The notes under the pieces were generated by a model, which searched no databases, was not told the DNA's origin, and was given only the letters and a program-made list of their open reading frames with translations. From contig CAVFCW010000002.1 in the NCBI GenBank assembly GCA_963621245.1, positions 62,001-126,000 of the forward strand: a DNA stretch of 64,000 bases, read 5' to 3'. The position numbers and the translations under genes were made by a program. The stretch comes from SIG603 sp963621245 (GTDB lineage Bacteria > Bacillota > Clostridia > Oscillospirales > Acutalibacteraceae). This document shows, in pieces, positions 51,327-60,350 of the stretch; positions within the stretch are counted from its first letter, which is position 1; each line of letters opens with the position of its first letter.

Positions 51327-52703
51327 ATGGTTCATCAGTTCAAACAAAACGGCTACAACATTGTTCTTGACACCTGCAGCGGCTCCGTCCACGTGGTTGA
51401 CGAAGTTGCTTACGATATAATTTCCATGTACAAGGAGAAAACGGAAGACGAGATCGTCTCTGCTATTCTCGAGAAGTACAAAGATACCCCCGATGTAAAC
51501 GAAGACGAGGTTCGCGAGTGCATCGCTGACGTTAAGGAGCTTGAAGAAAACAAAAAGCTCTTCACCCCCGATGTTTACGAGGATATGGCTTTCGAGTGGA
51601 AGAATAACTCAAAGGTCATTAAGGCTCTTTGCCTTCACATTGCCCACACATGCAACTTAAACTGCTCATACTGCTTTGCAAGCCAGGGCAAGTATCAGGG
51701 TGAGAGAGCTCTCATGAGCTTTGAAGTCGGAAAACAGGCTTTTGATTTTCTCGTAGCAAACTCAGGCTCAAGAAAGAACCTCGAGGTTGACTTCTTCGGC
51801 GGCGAACCGCTCATGAACTGGGATGTTGTAAAACAGCTTGTCGCATATGCAAGAAGCATCGAGAAAGAGCACAACAAGAATTTCCGTTTCACGCTCACAA
51901 CAAACGGCGTTCTCATTGATGACGATGTAATCGATTTTCTCAACAAAGAGATGGATAACGTTGTTCTCTCGCTTGACGGAAGAAAAGAAGTTCACGACAG
52001 ATTCAGAGTCGACTATGCGGGCAACGGTTCTTACGACAAAATTCTTCCCAAGTTCAAAAAGCTTGTGGACGCACGCGGCGGCGAGAAGTACTACATGAGA
52101 GGCACATTTACGCACCACAATGTAGATTTCACAAACGATATCTTCCACATGGCAGATTTGGGCTTTACCGAGCTTTCAATGGAGCCTGTTGTATGCTCAC
52201 CCGACGATCCTTCCGCTCTTACAGAAGAAGATTTGCCGAAGCTTTTCGAGCAGTATGAAATTCTCGCAAACGAGATGATCAAGCGCAAAAAGGAAGGCAG
52301 ACCGTTCACGTTCTATCACTATATGCTTGACCTCACAGAGGGTCCTTGCATTTATAAGAGAATCACGGGCTGCGGTTCCGGAACTGAATATATGGCTGTC
52401 ACACCGTGGGGCGAGCTTTTCCCGTGCCACCAGTTTGTCGGCGACCCCAAGTACAGCCTAGGAAATATCTGGGACGGCGTAACAAACACAGCTGTTCAAG
52501 ATGAGTTCAGAAAGTGCAACGCTTACGCAAGACCCGACTGCAAGGACTGCTGGGCAAAGCTTTATTGCTCAGGTGGATGCGCTGCAAACGCTTACCACGC
52601 TACAGGAAGCATTCAGGGCGTTTACAAATACGGCTGCGAGCTCTTCAAGAAGAGAATCGAGTGCGCTGTTATGATGAAGGTTGCAGAGGCTTCCGAAGAA
52701 TGA
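51327..52703 (+). CDS. scfB: SCIFF radical-SAM maturase
   Basis: 458 residues. N-terminal RiPP recognition element (about 1-80), beginning MVHQFKQNGYNIVLDTCSGSV, binds the ScfA leader. The radical-SAM core has CNLNCSYCF (Cys109, 113, 116). The SPASM-type C-terminus carries cysteines in GCGSGTEYMAVTPWGELFPC and CKDCWAKLYCSGGC for auxiliary 4Fe-4S clusters. It installs thioether cross-links on the SCIFF peptide. Start supported by an AAAGGGTAGG site. Its stop overlaps the next gene's ATG. Confidence 0.95.
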   Translation: MVHQFKQNGYNIVLDTCSGSVHVVDEVAYDIISMYKEKTEDEIVSAILEKYKDTPDVNEDEVRECIADVKELEENKKLFTPDVYEDMAFEWKNNSKVIKALCLHIAHTCNLNCSYCFASQGKYQGERALMSFEVGKQAFDFLVANSGSRKNLEVDFFGGEPLMNWDVVKQLVAYARSIEKEHNKNFRFTLTTNGVLIDDDVIDFLNKEMDNVVLSLDGRKEVHDRFRVDYAGNGSYDKILPKFKKLVDARGGEKYYMRGTFTHHNVDFTNDIFHMADLGFTELSMEPVVCSPDDPSALTEEDLPKLFEQYEILANEMIKRKKEGRPFTFYHYMLDLTEGPCIYKRITGCGSGTEYMAVTPWGELFPCHQFVGDPKYSLGNIWDGVTNTAVQDEFRKCNAYARPDCKDCWAKLYCSGGCAANAYHATGSIQGVYKYGCELFKKRIECAVMMKVAEASEE

Positions 52704-54043
52704 ACACGCCTATAATCGATTTTGTCAAAAAATACAACGAAAACGATATAAGCAGACTGCATATGCCCGGCCACAAAGGTCGGGCTTTGTTGGGTTTTGA
52801 GAATCTCGACATAACAGAAATAGGCGGAGCGGACGAGCTCTATGAGGCTGACGGCATAATTCTCGAGAGCGAAAATAACGCCTCTTCTCTTTTCGGCTCA
52901 AATCATACATTTTATTCCGCTGAGGGCTCAAGTCTCACGATAAAAGCCATGCTTAATATCGCATTTTTAAACAGTTCTACAAATAATCCGTATGTAATCG
53001 CCGCAAGGAATGTTCACAAGACCTTTATTTTCGGCTGTGCTCTTTTGGGCATAGACGTAAAATGGCTTTATCCAGAGGATGGCTGCAGTCTGTGTGAATG
53101 CCCCGTAGAAGCCGCAAAGCTCGAGAAAATGCTCTCAGAAAGCACGGATAAACCCATAGGCGTTTACCTCACTTCTCCCGACTACCTCGGAAACATACAG
53201 GATATCAAATCAATAAGTGATGTGTGCAAAAAGCACGGCGTTCCGCTTTTGGTGGACAACGCCCACGGTGCATACCTCAAGTTTTTAAATCCGTCCGAAC
53301 ACCCTCTTGACCTTGGCGCAGACATCGTGTGCGATTCGGCACATAAAACCTTGCCCGCCTTAACGGGCGGCGGATATCTGCACATAAGCAAAAACGCACC
53401 GAAAAGCTTTTCGGAAACCGCAAGAATGAGCCTTTCGCTTTTTGCCTCGACAAGTCCCTCTTACCTTATTTTGCAGTCTCTTGACGCTTGCAATGCCTAT
53501 TTGTCGGATAATTACGAAGAAAAACTTCAGTCGATAATCAAAAGCGTGGATGAACTCAAAGAAAAGCTTATTTCCTACGGCTGGAGCCTGAGAAAAACCG
53601 AAAAGCTCAAAATCGTAATTGATGCTGTTTCTTCATGCGTAAACGGAAACGATATAATGTCGGCACTGAGAAAAAACAAAGTCGAGTGCGAATTCGGATC
53701 ATTCGAGCATATTGTTATGATGTTCACGCCCGAAAGCAAAGAGATTGATTTTGAGAGAATCGAAAATGCACTCAAAAACAAATCGGATTTTAAAGTCTGC
53801 GATATGCCGATTAATCTCAAGGTTTATCCGAGCGAAAGAAAATTAAGCCTTCGTGATGCTGTTCTTTCGCCCTATGAGCTTGTTGATATAAAAAACAGCG
53901 TCGGCAGAATATGCGCATCGCCGACGGTGAGTTGCCCTCCGGCAGTACCCGTTGCAATCAGCGGAGAAATCATAACCGAAAACAGCGTGAAAATCTGCGA
54001 ACTTTACGGCATTGAGAAAATTGCCGTGGTAAAAGAACTTTAA
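52700..54043 (+). CDS. Orn/Lys/Arg decarboxylase-family PLP enzyme
   Basis: 447 residues. Fold type I PLP protein: N-terminal HMPGHKGRALL, TFYSAEGSSLTIKAML, YLTSPDYLGN, LLVDNAHGAYLKF and the Schiff-base lysine in DSAHKTLPALTGGGYLHI. It lacks the large wing domain of E. coli enzymes, like Bacillus YaaO/SpeA (about 480-490). Possible reactions are decarboxylation of lysine, ornithine or arginine. The ATG overlaps the scfB TGA by one codon (ATGA), so translation is coupled to the maturase. The frame upstream of this ATG runs inside scfB and is not real. Confidence 0.9.
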   Translation: MNTPIIDFVKKYNENDISRLHMPGHKGRALLGFENLDITEIGGADELYEADGIILESENNASSLFGSNHTFYSAEGSSLTIKAMLNIAFLNSSTNNPYVIAARNVHKTFIFGCALLGIDVKWLYPEDGCSLCECPVEAAKLEKMLSESTDKPIGVYLTSPDYLGNIQDIKSISDVCKKHGVPLLVDNAHGAYLKFLNPSEHPLDLGADIVCDSAHKTLPALTGGGYLHISKNAPKSFSETARMSLSLFASTSPSYLILQSLDACNAYLSDNYEEKLQSIIKSVDELKEKLISYGWSLRKTEKLKIVIDAVSSCVNGNDIMSALRKNKVECEFGSFEHIVMMFTPESKEIDFERIENALKNKSDFKVCDMPINLKVYPSERKLSLRDAVLSPYELVDIKNSVGRICASPTVSCPPAVPVAISGEIITENSVKICELYGIEKIAVVKEL

Positions 54044-54050
54044 TAAAACA

Positions 54051-54079
54051 AAAAATCTCGGATGCCCTCCGAGATTTTT
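54051..54079. terminator. Bidirectional terminator after the decarboxylase-family gene
   Basis: ATCTCGGA/TCCGAGAT stem around TGCCC, flanked by AAAAA on the left and TTTTTC on the right, serving both the SCIFF operon and the convergent glycosyltransferase gene. Confidence 0.85.
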
Positions 54080-54085
54080 CTTTGC

Positions 54086-55036
54086 TTAATTCACTAATTT
54101 TGTGTCCTTGTCGTTCGTCTTACTGATAATGTAATGCGGACGCTTTTTTGTTTCGGAATATCCTTTTGCGATGTACTGACCCATAATTCCGATTGCGAAA
54201 AGCTGAATTCCTCCGATGAAAATAATAGCACACATCAAAGAATCCCAACCGCTCACGGCGTTACCGAAAATCAAATGTCTGACAATCAGGAATATAATCA
54301 AAATCACGCTTATTCCCGTCATTCCTATTCCGAACCAAGATGCAATGGATAACGGTGCTTGCGAGAAGTTGATTATTCCGTCAATGGCATACTTGAAAAG
54401 TTTCCAGAAATTCCACTTGGTCTCACCAGCTACACGCTCCACATTTTCGTACGGAAGCCAGTAGGTGTTGAATCCAATCCAGCCGAAAATTCCCTTTGAA
54501 AAACGGTTCTGCTCGCCCATAGCCACAATAGCGTCCACCATTTCTCTTTTCATAAGGCGGAAATCTCTCGCACCGTCAACAATGTCGGCGTCGGAAACCT
54601 TGTTAATCAGCCAGTAAAATTTTCTTGCAAACCAAGAACGAATCGGCGGTTCGCCCGCTCTGTCAACTCGTCTAGTCGCAACGCTGTCGTATTCGCCCTT
54701 TTCGAGTATCTCGACCATTTGCGGAAGCAAACTCGGCGGATCCTGCATATCTGCGTCCATAACGGCCACATAATCACCCTTGGCGTTACAAAATCCCGCA
54801 TACATGGCGGCTTCTTTTCCGAAGTTTCTCGAAAACGAAAAATATTTTATCTGTTCGTCCTTTTCGGCAAATCCGATTAAAATCTTCAAAGTGTCGTCCT
54901 TTGAGCCGTCGTTCACAAAAAGAACCTCATAGTCGTAATTCATGTCCGAAAAGACTTTGGTTATCTCCTCGTAAAAATAAGGAAGTGCCTCCTGTTCGTT
55001 GTAGCACGGCACGATAATAGATATTTTTTTACTCAT
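54086..55036 (-). CDS. Family 2 glycosyltransferase (dolichol/undecaprenyl-phosphate sugar type)
   Basis: 316 residues. Nucleotide-sugar domain: MSKKISIIVPCYNEQEALPY, VLFVNDGSKDDTL, DxD-type VAVMDADMQDPPSLLP and IRSWFARKFYWLINK. Two C-terminal membrane helices (about 230-252 and 264-288), as in DPM1/GtrB proteins that make polyprenyl-phosphate sugars. It starts 17 bases after the GT-C-like gene. The product would be the donor for the preceding multi-spanning transferase (inference). Confidence 0.92.
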   Translation of the reverse strand: MSKKISIIVPCYNEQEALPYFYEEITKVFSDMNYDYEVLFVNDGSKDDTLKILIGFAEKDEQIKYFSFSRNFGKEAAMYAGFCNAKGDYVAVMDADMQDPPSLLPQMVEILEKGEYDSVATRRVDRAGEPPIRSWFARKFYWLINKVSDADIVDGARDFRLMKREMVDAIVAMGEQNRFSKGIFGWIGFNTYWLPYENVERVAGETKWNFWKLFKYAIDGIINFSQAPLSIASWFGIGMTGISVILIIFLIVRHLIFGNAVSGWDSLMCAIIFIGGIQLFAIGIMGQYIAKGYSETKKRPHYIISKTNDKDTKLVN

Positions 55037-55053
55037 AAATTCCTCGATTCAAC

Positions 55054-56703
55054 TCAGCTTTTCAGCTCATACATCTTGCCTTTATAATCATAAACAAGCT
55101 CATAACCGGTATAATCCGTTTTATCGATTATCGCATTCAAAACTCTTTCTGCGGTACTGTCGTCAACTCCTATAAAATTAACGGCAACGGGATCTTTGGT
55201 CTCCCTGTAATCCAAAATTTTATCGATATCTTTCAAATCATCGTCATCGAAAAATCTGGTTTCATCATACTGAAATTTGAGTGGCAGCGCCGTGTAAACG
55301 TCTATCCAAGCTGAGCCGTAATACTGAAGGCAATCGTATCCCTCAAGCTTTTTTGCAGACTCCTCTGCTTCGGGATAATTGGGATACATAAAGTCGATGC
55401 CGTATTGTTGAATGCTTGTCGCACATAAAACCACAACACAAGCGGCAGCAATTACATTTACAGTACTGTCTTTTTTGATAAATGTTCCGAAAACCCAGTA
55501 GATTATCGACATTATCCAAATCGAAACCATGGGATAAATGGGATAAATATATCTGTTGGAATGAAGATTTGAACCGATAATTGCTACATAAGCGAAACCG
55601 ACAATAGCTATGCTTGAAAGAATGTAAATGAGAGCCTTATGGCTTACTTTCAAACATATCACGTTGCAAACAAAATTTTTGAAACCTTTAACGCTGAGTT
55701 TGTCTGTTCCTTTTGTTTTAATTATATATCTTACGATACTGAAAACAATCATTGCGGCTAAAATAACAATGAATATTTTCATACTTCCGCCAAACACGGA
55801 TTTGTCTATCCACTCTTTGTAATAAACCGTAAAGACGTTTTCCGAACTGCTCTTTAAATTGTTTGCAACCTCTGTTCCTCGGTAACCGCCGAAAACGTGC
55901 TTGAGTGTTGCGGGAAAAAGCACGAGATTTGTGAAAAACGCAAGGCAAAGACTTGCCGAATACTTAACAAACAGCTCAATCTTCTTTCGCAAGAAGAAGT
56001 AGAAACATATAGGAGCCGAGAAGAAAAAGGCAAACGGATAGAAATAATAGTGCGTGAGTCCTCCGAGAACAAACGCCGCATAGACAAGGAAATAACCCTT
56101 TATATCAAACTTTCCGTGTTTTTCTATCCAAATATGCACGGCAATGTAGAGCATAATCTCAACTGTCTGAAGCATATACATTCTTATGTAGAGAACGTTC
56201 GAAATTCCCGCCGCCGACATCGACCAAAGTATAATGGGCATAATCGACTTAAATCGGTCTTTACCGAAGAAATAGCTTGCAATGTAATACATCACAAAAT
56301 CGCCGACAAGCATAAAGAAAATATTGAGACCTATGCCCGTCCACTTTGAAAAACTGCCCTTGAAGAAAAAGCAAACCAAGTGCAGAAAGTAATAGTAAAT
56401 CGGCGGATGAACATCGGCAACCTGATTGACGTACGGCGCCTTAAAAGAAGCAAGCCCGTCCCCCGGCTTAACCATAACATAATTTTTGTAGTAACTGCTG
56501 TCTACCCAACCATGATTCGTGCTGTACTCGCTTGACGTCACATTATCAAGAAAAGCGTAATCTGTCGAGTTAGCCAAGCCGTAAGAATAGGTTTCGTCAC
56601 AGAATAAAGTGTTTTTTTGCGTTCCAAAACATACGCAAACACAAATCTGAACTGCAAGCAAAAGTGCAACGCACACGCTCTCTGCGATTTTCTTACTTTT
56701 CAT
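55054..56703 (-). CDS. Multi-pass membrane glycosyltransferase, GT-C/GT39-like
   Basis: 549 residues with about ten to twelve membrane helices. First helix about 9-27, then an extracytoplasmic loop with FCDETYSYGLAN, the DE motif expected of GT-C transferases, and DVHPPIYYYFLHLV (conserved HPP). Uses a polyprenyl-phosphate sugar to modify a surface glycan or protein. The C-terminus (about 430-549) is soluble. Upstream partner of the GT2 gene. Acceptor unknown. Confidence 0.85.
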   Translation of the reverse strand: MKSKKIAESVCVALLLAVQICVCVCFGTQKNTLFCDETYSYGLANSTDYAFLDNVTSSEYSTNHGWVDSSYYKNYVMVKPGDGLASFKAPYVNQVADVHPPIYYYFLHLVCFFFKGSFSKWTGIGLNIFFMLVGDFVMYYIASYFFGKDRFKSIMPIILWSMSAAGISNVLYIRMYMLQTVEIMLYIAVHIWIEKHGKFDIKGYFLVYAAFVLGGLTHYYFYPFAFFFSAPICFYFFLRKKIELFVKYSASLCLAFFTNLVLFPATLKHVFGGYRGTEVANNLKSSSENVFTVYYKEWIDKSVFGGSMKIFIVILAAMIVFSIVRYIIKTKGTDKLSVKGFKNFVCNVICLKVSHKALIYILSSIAIVGFAYVAIIGSNLHSNRYIYPIYPMVSIWIMSIIYWVFGTFIKKDSTVNVIAAACVVVLCATSIQQYGIDFMYPNYPEAEESAKKLEGYDCLQYYGSAWIDVYTALPLKFQYDETRFFDDDDLKDIDKILDYRETKDPVAVNFIGVDDSTAERVLNAIIDKTDYTGYELVYDYKGKMYELKS

Positions 56704-56835
56704 AATTTTCTCCCATAACTTTTTTAACGTAATCCTATGTATTATATCACAAACGACCGCCGTATGATACTATTTATATGTAGAAAATTTATTCAGCCTT
56801 TCCATGAAAATTGTTGAAAATAAGCCTCAAACATT

Positions 56836-56857
56836 CGTAAAGCAATATAACTTTACG
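56836..56857 (-). terminator. Weak hairpin after the PfkB kinase gene
   Basis: CGTAAAG/CTTTACG stem with an eight-base loop, but only a poor T-run follows; low-confidence terminator. Confidence 0.4.
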
Positions 56858-56869
56858 GCTACATTTGAA

Positions 56870-57784
56870 TTACTTGTAATTCTTCAAAAACTCAGCGACC
56901 TCCCTGTAATACGGCACGGAAATGCTCGCTCCGTTTCGGCTCACGGCTATCGCAGAAGCCGCCGACGCCGTATTTAAGGCTTCCAAGGGGCTCTTACCCG
57001 AAATAAACTCACCGATAAAGTATCCCGTGAAAGTGTCTCCAGCTCCCGTGGTGTCAAGTGCTTTCACCTTGTATATGCCGTGCGAATAAACCTTTTCGCC
57101 ATCAGTGTAAAGTGAACCGCCTTCACCCAGCGTGAGAAGTATTCTTGAATCGGGAAATTTATCACCGAGTCTTGAAATCAAAGCCTTTCCGTCTTTAATA
57201 TTCTCACTTGCTTCGATACCCAGTATCGCACAAGCCTCAATTTCGTTCAGAACAAAAATATCGACCTTATCAAGCGGAAGAGAAAGTATTTTCTCGTTCA
57301 TGGGAGACGGATTCAAAACGACCGTCATTTTCTTCTCACTCGCTTTTTCAATGATGAAACCACCAAGATTAATTTCATTTTGCAGAATGATATAGTCTCC
57401 CTCATCGAAGTTATCAAGCGTTTTCACGACATCTTCTTTTGTGATGTTTTGGTTTGCTCCGCCGAACAGAATAATGCAGTTCTCACCGTCGGGCGTGTTT
57501 TGAATGACGGTGTGACCGCTCGGCATATTCTTTTTTGTTACAAAATCTGTGTTTACTTTTGCTTTTTCGAGGGTTTCCAAAAGCATGTTTCCGTCACTTT
57601 CACCGACAGAACCAGCCATAAAAGTATCAAGTCCGTATTTTGAAAAAGCTATTGCTTGGTTGAGTCCCTTGCCGCCGCAAAATATATTTCTGCCGTCTGA
57701 CGAGATTGTCTCGCCCGCCCTCACAAAGTGATTAACCGAATAAACATAATCTATATTAAGCGAGCCGTAAACCAATATTTTCAT
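56870..57784 (-). CDS. PfkB-family carbohydrate kinase (ribokinase-like)
   Basis: 304 residues from MKILVYGSLNIDYVYSVNH. Family motifs: GGKGLNQAIAFSKYG (sugar binding), NMPSGHTVIQNT, LNEIEACAILG and the C-terminal anion hole LDTTGAGDTFTGYFIGEF with catalytic Asp. Ribokinase-like in GGKGxNQA. The longer frame has no better ribosome site. It is downstream of, and separated by a terminator from, the transketolase/kinase operon. Confidence 0.88.
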   Translation of the reverse strand: MKILVYGSLNIDYVYSVNHFVRAGETISSDGRNIFCGGKGLNQAIAFSKYGLDTFMAGSVGESDGNMLLETLEKAKVNTDFVTKKNMPSGHTVIQNTPDGENCIILFGGANQNITKEDVVKTLDNFDEGDYIILQNEINLGGFIIEKASEKKMTVVLNPSPMNEKILSLPLDKVDIFVLNEIEACAILGIEASENIKDGKALISRLGDKFPDSRILLTLGEGGSLYTDGEKVYSHGIYKVKALDTTGAGDTFTGYFIGEFISGKSPLEALNTASAASAIAVSRNGASISVPYYREVAEFLKNYK

Positions 57785-57870
57785 AATTTTGCCATACCTC
57801 ATATAAAACAAGAGTTTTCTCTATAATATCACATTTGCTTTTCTCTTTCCACAAAAGCCGTCACAAAATG

Positions 57871-57903
57871 CAAAAACCGCCGTGAGAAAATCACGACGGC
57901 TTT
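57871..57903 (-). terminator. Terminator of the isomerase-transketolase-kinase operon
   Basis: AAAGCCGTCGTGA/TCACGGCGGTTTTT-type arms around a five-base loop, T-run on the minus strand. Confidence 0.88.
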
Positions 57904-57933
57904 CGCATGTATGAATTATTTCTTGTAGTCTTT

Positions 57934-59412
57934 TTATCGGCAAACGCCCATAACGGCCCTTTTCCAACCGTCATATTTGTGCTTTGCTTCTTCTCTCGGC
58001 ATTTTAGTGGAGTGCTTTTCGCGTTTCATTTTACCGAAAATATCTTCGCTCCAAATTCCGCACGACAAGCCTGCCATATATGCAGCACCTATTCCCGAGA
58101 GTTCAGCCATATTCGGCACCAAAACATCGCAGTCGGCAATGTCAGCCTGAAACTGCATAAGATAACTGTTTTTTGTGGGTCCTCCGTCAACTCTGAGTTC
58201 CTTTAAATCAACTGAGGAATCCTCTTTCATGGCGTTCACTATATCCGTAATCTGATAAGCTATGCAGTCAAGCGCCGCACGAGCAAATTCGTTTCTGCCG
58301 CTGGTACGGTCCATGCCAACAATTGCCGCCCTTGCGTGAGAATTCCAGTACGGTGCTCCCAAACCACTGAATGCCGGCACGAGATAAAGTCCGTCCGACT
58401 TGTTTGCCACAAAAGCCATACTCTCGGTTTCACCTGCATCGTTAATTAGCTTCAAATCATCCTTAAGCCAAGTTATAACGGCTCCCGTGTAGTTTAGGTT
58501 GCCCTCAAGTACATAATTAACTTTTCCGCCTATTCCCCACGCAAGCGATGTGACAAGTCCGTTTTTGCTGAGAACAGGTTTATCACCTATGTTCATCATA
58601 ATCGATGAGCCCGTTCCGTAGGTTGCCTTTGCTTTGCCGTTTTCTCGGCAGTCCTGACCGAACAAAGCCGCATGAGAATCGCCCATAACGGCACGAATCG
58701 GAATCTGAGAAGAGAAAATTCCCTCGCAGTCGGTATAACCGTAAAGTGCGTCCGAATCAAGAACTTTCGGCATATTTTCGCTCTTTATTCCGAAAAGTTT
58801 GCAAATTTTCTCGTCCCATTTGAGTGAAAAAATATCAAAAAGCTGAGTTCTTGAAGCGTTGGAATAATCGGTAGCGTAAGTTTTTCCGCCCGTAAGACGA
58901 AAAACGAGAAAACTGTCGACCGTTCCGTGACAAATTCCGCCGCTTTCTGCTTTCTTCTTTGCGCCTTCGGTATTTTCCAAAAGCCAAGATATTTTAGCCG
59001 CCGGGAAATACGGCGAGAGCTTAAGCCCCGTTGTTTTAAAGATGTAGTCGGCATTTTCCTTTATATCGGCACGCTCACAAATTTCACTTGCCCTCGAGCA
59101 CTGCCACACAACGGCATTATTGAGTGCCTTACCCGTGCTTCTGTCCCAAAGAACGCTTGTTTCTCTCTGGTTTGAAATTCCGAGACACGCAACCTCATCG
59201 GGTGCTACATTTGCCTTTGTAAGAACCACTTTTATAACGCCGATAACATTTCTGTAAATCTCTTCAGGATCGTGAGAAACCCATCCTAGTTCATTTATAA
59301 TCTGTTTGTGCGGCAAATCTGCACGGCAGACAAGCGTACCGCTTTTATCGAAAAGCAAGCCTTTTGATCCTTGCGTGCTCTGGTCTATGCTGATAACATA
59401 TCTCGCACTCAT
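57934..59412 (-). CDS. FGGY-family carbohydrate kinase, glycerol-kinase-like
   Basis: 492 residues. Actin-fold kinase: SIDQSTQGSKGLLFDKSG (phosphate 1), LGWVSHDPEEIY, GISNQRETSVLWDRSTG (glycerol-kinase-like), MGDSHAALFGQDC, ATYGTGSSIMMNIG (phosphate 2), LVPAFSGLGAPYWN and RVDGGPTKNSYLMQ (adenosine). The sequence is nearer GlpK than xylulokinase, but its place in an isomerase-transketolase operon argues for a sugar, not glycerol. Last gene; overlaps the transketolase C-terminal subunit by four bases. Confidence 0.88.
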   Translation of the reverse strand: MSARYVISIDQSTQGSKGLLFDKSGTLVCRADLPHKQIINELGWVSHDPEEIYRNVIGVIKVVLTKANVAPDEVACLGISNQRETSVLWDRSTGKALNNAVVWQCSRASEICERADIKENADYIFKTTGLKLSPYFPAAKISWLLENTEGAKKKAESGGICHGTVDSFLVFRLTGGKTYATDYSNASRTQLFDIFSLKWDEKICKLFGIKSENMPKVLDSDALYGYTDCEGIFSSQIPIRAVMGDSHAALFGQDCRENGKAKATYGTGSSIMMNIGDKPVLSKNGLVTSLAWGIGGKVNYVLEGNLNYTGAVITWLKDDLKLINDAGETESMAFVANKSDGLYLVPAFSGLGAPYWNSHARAAIVGMDRTSGRNEFARAALDCIAYQITDIVNAMKEDSSVDLKELRVDGGPTKNSYLMQFQADIADCDVLVPNMAELSGIGAAYMAGLSCGIWSEDIFGKMKREKHSTKMPREEAKHKYDGWKRAVMGVCR

Positions 59413-60350
59413 AGATTTTCTTCCACCGTTTTCACGATGCCCTCGGCGTTAAGTCCGTAGTAATCGAATACTTCTTTTGATTTTCCTGTGATAACGTGAT
59501 CGTCAGGCAGTGCCAACTGAACAACCTTTTTGGGATTGTTGGCAGAAATAACCGATGCTGTGATTGAGCCGAGACCGCCAAACGGCGCATGCTCCTCGGC
59601 AGTAACAACGAGATCTGCATCTTTTGCCGCCGTAAGTAAAGCTTCATTTTCAAAAGGCTTCACGCAGTACATATCAAGCACGGCAACCGCTACGCCCTTT
59701 GCTTCAAGTATCTTTGCCGCCTCGAGTGCGGGACGAACCATCTCTCCGCAAGCAACAATAACAGCTTTTTTATCATTCTTTTTTCCGAATTCCGTCACGG
59801 TCGCCTTGTCCATTTCAAACGGGCAATTCTCCTCGGAATAAATATCCTCTACGGGATTTCTTCCCACTCTTACATATGCGGGTTTGTTATCCGCTAAAAG
59901 TGCCTCTATTAGCTTAGCGGTCTGAAAGCGGTCGCTCGGCAAATAAACTCTCATATTGGGAATTGCACTCATGGCGGCAATGTCCTGAGCCGAATGGTGG
60001 CTCATCCCAAGCTCGCCGTAGCTTATCCCGCCCGAAATTCCGATTAACTTTACATTAGTGTTTGAGTAAGCAACGTCAATCTTTGCCTGTTCGTACGAGC
60101 GTGTTGAGAGAAAACATGCGGGCGAAAAACAATATGCCTTCTTTCCGCAGTGCGCAAGTCCCGCCGAAATGCTCACTAAATTCTGTTCGGCAATGCCGAC
60201 TTCAATCGACTGATCGGGAAATGTCTCGAAAAACGGCGTCATTGATGCCGAACCTCTTGAATCGGAGCAGAGTGCGATTATATCTCTGTCGGTCTTTGCG
60301 TGCGCCATGAGAGTATCGCAAATAGCCTGTCTGTTGGGAATTTTATTCAT
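59409..60350 (-). CDS. Transketolase, C-terminal subunit
   Basis: 313 residues: the pyrimidine-binding domain (EVGIAEQNLVSISAGLA, with the conserved Glu; GELGMSHHSAQDIAAMSAI) and the C-terminal domain (LVVTAEEHAPFGGLGS). Pairs with the N-terminal subunit encoded just upstream to make one heteromeric transketolase, as in split archaeal and Firmicutes enzymes. Transfers two-carbon ketol units between sugar phosphates. Overlaps the N-terminal subunit by eight bases and the kinase by four. Confidence 0.9.
   Translation of the reverse strand: MNKIPNRQAICDTLMAHAKTDRDIIALCSDSRGSASMTPFFETFPDQSIEVGIAEQNLVSISAGLAHCGKKAYCFSPACFLSTRSYEQAKIDVAYSNTNVKLIGISGGISYGELGMSHHSAQDIAAMSAIPNMRVYLPSDRFQTAKLIEALLADNKPAYVRVGRNPVEDIYSEENCPFEMDKATVTEFGKKNDKKAVIVACGEMVRPALEAAKILEAKGVAVAVLDMYCVKPFENEALLTAAKDADLVVTAEEHAPFGGLGSITASVISANNPKKVVQLALPDDHVITGKSKEVFDYYGLNAEGIVKTVEENL

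Noticed and set aside
52514..52699. Upstream extension of the decarboxylase-family frame into scfB
   Set aside because: It is an out-of-frame reading of scfB; the ATG overlapping the scfB stop and the family N-terminus HMPGHKG settle the start.
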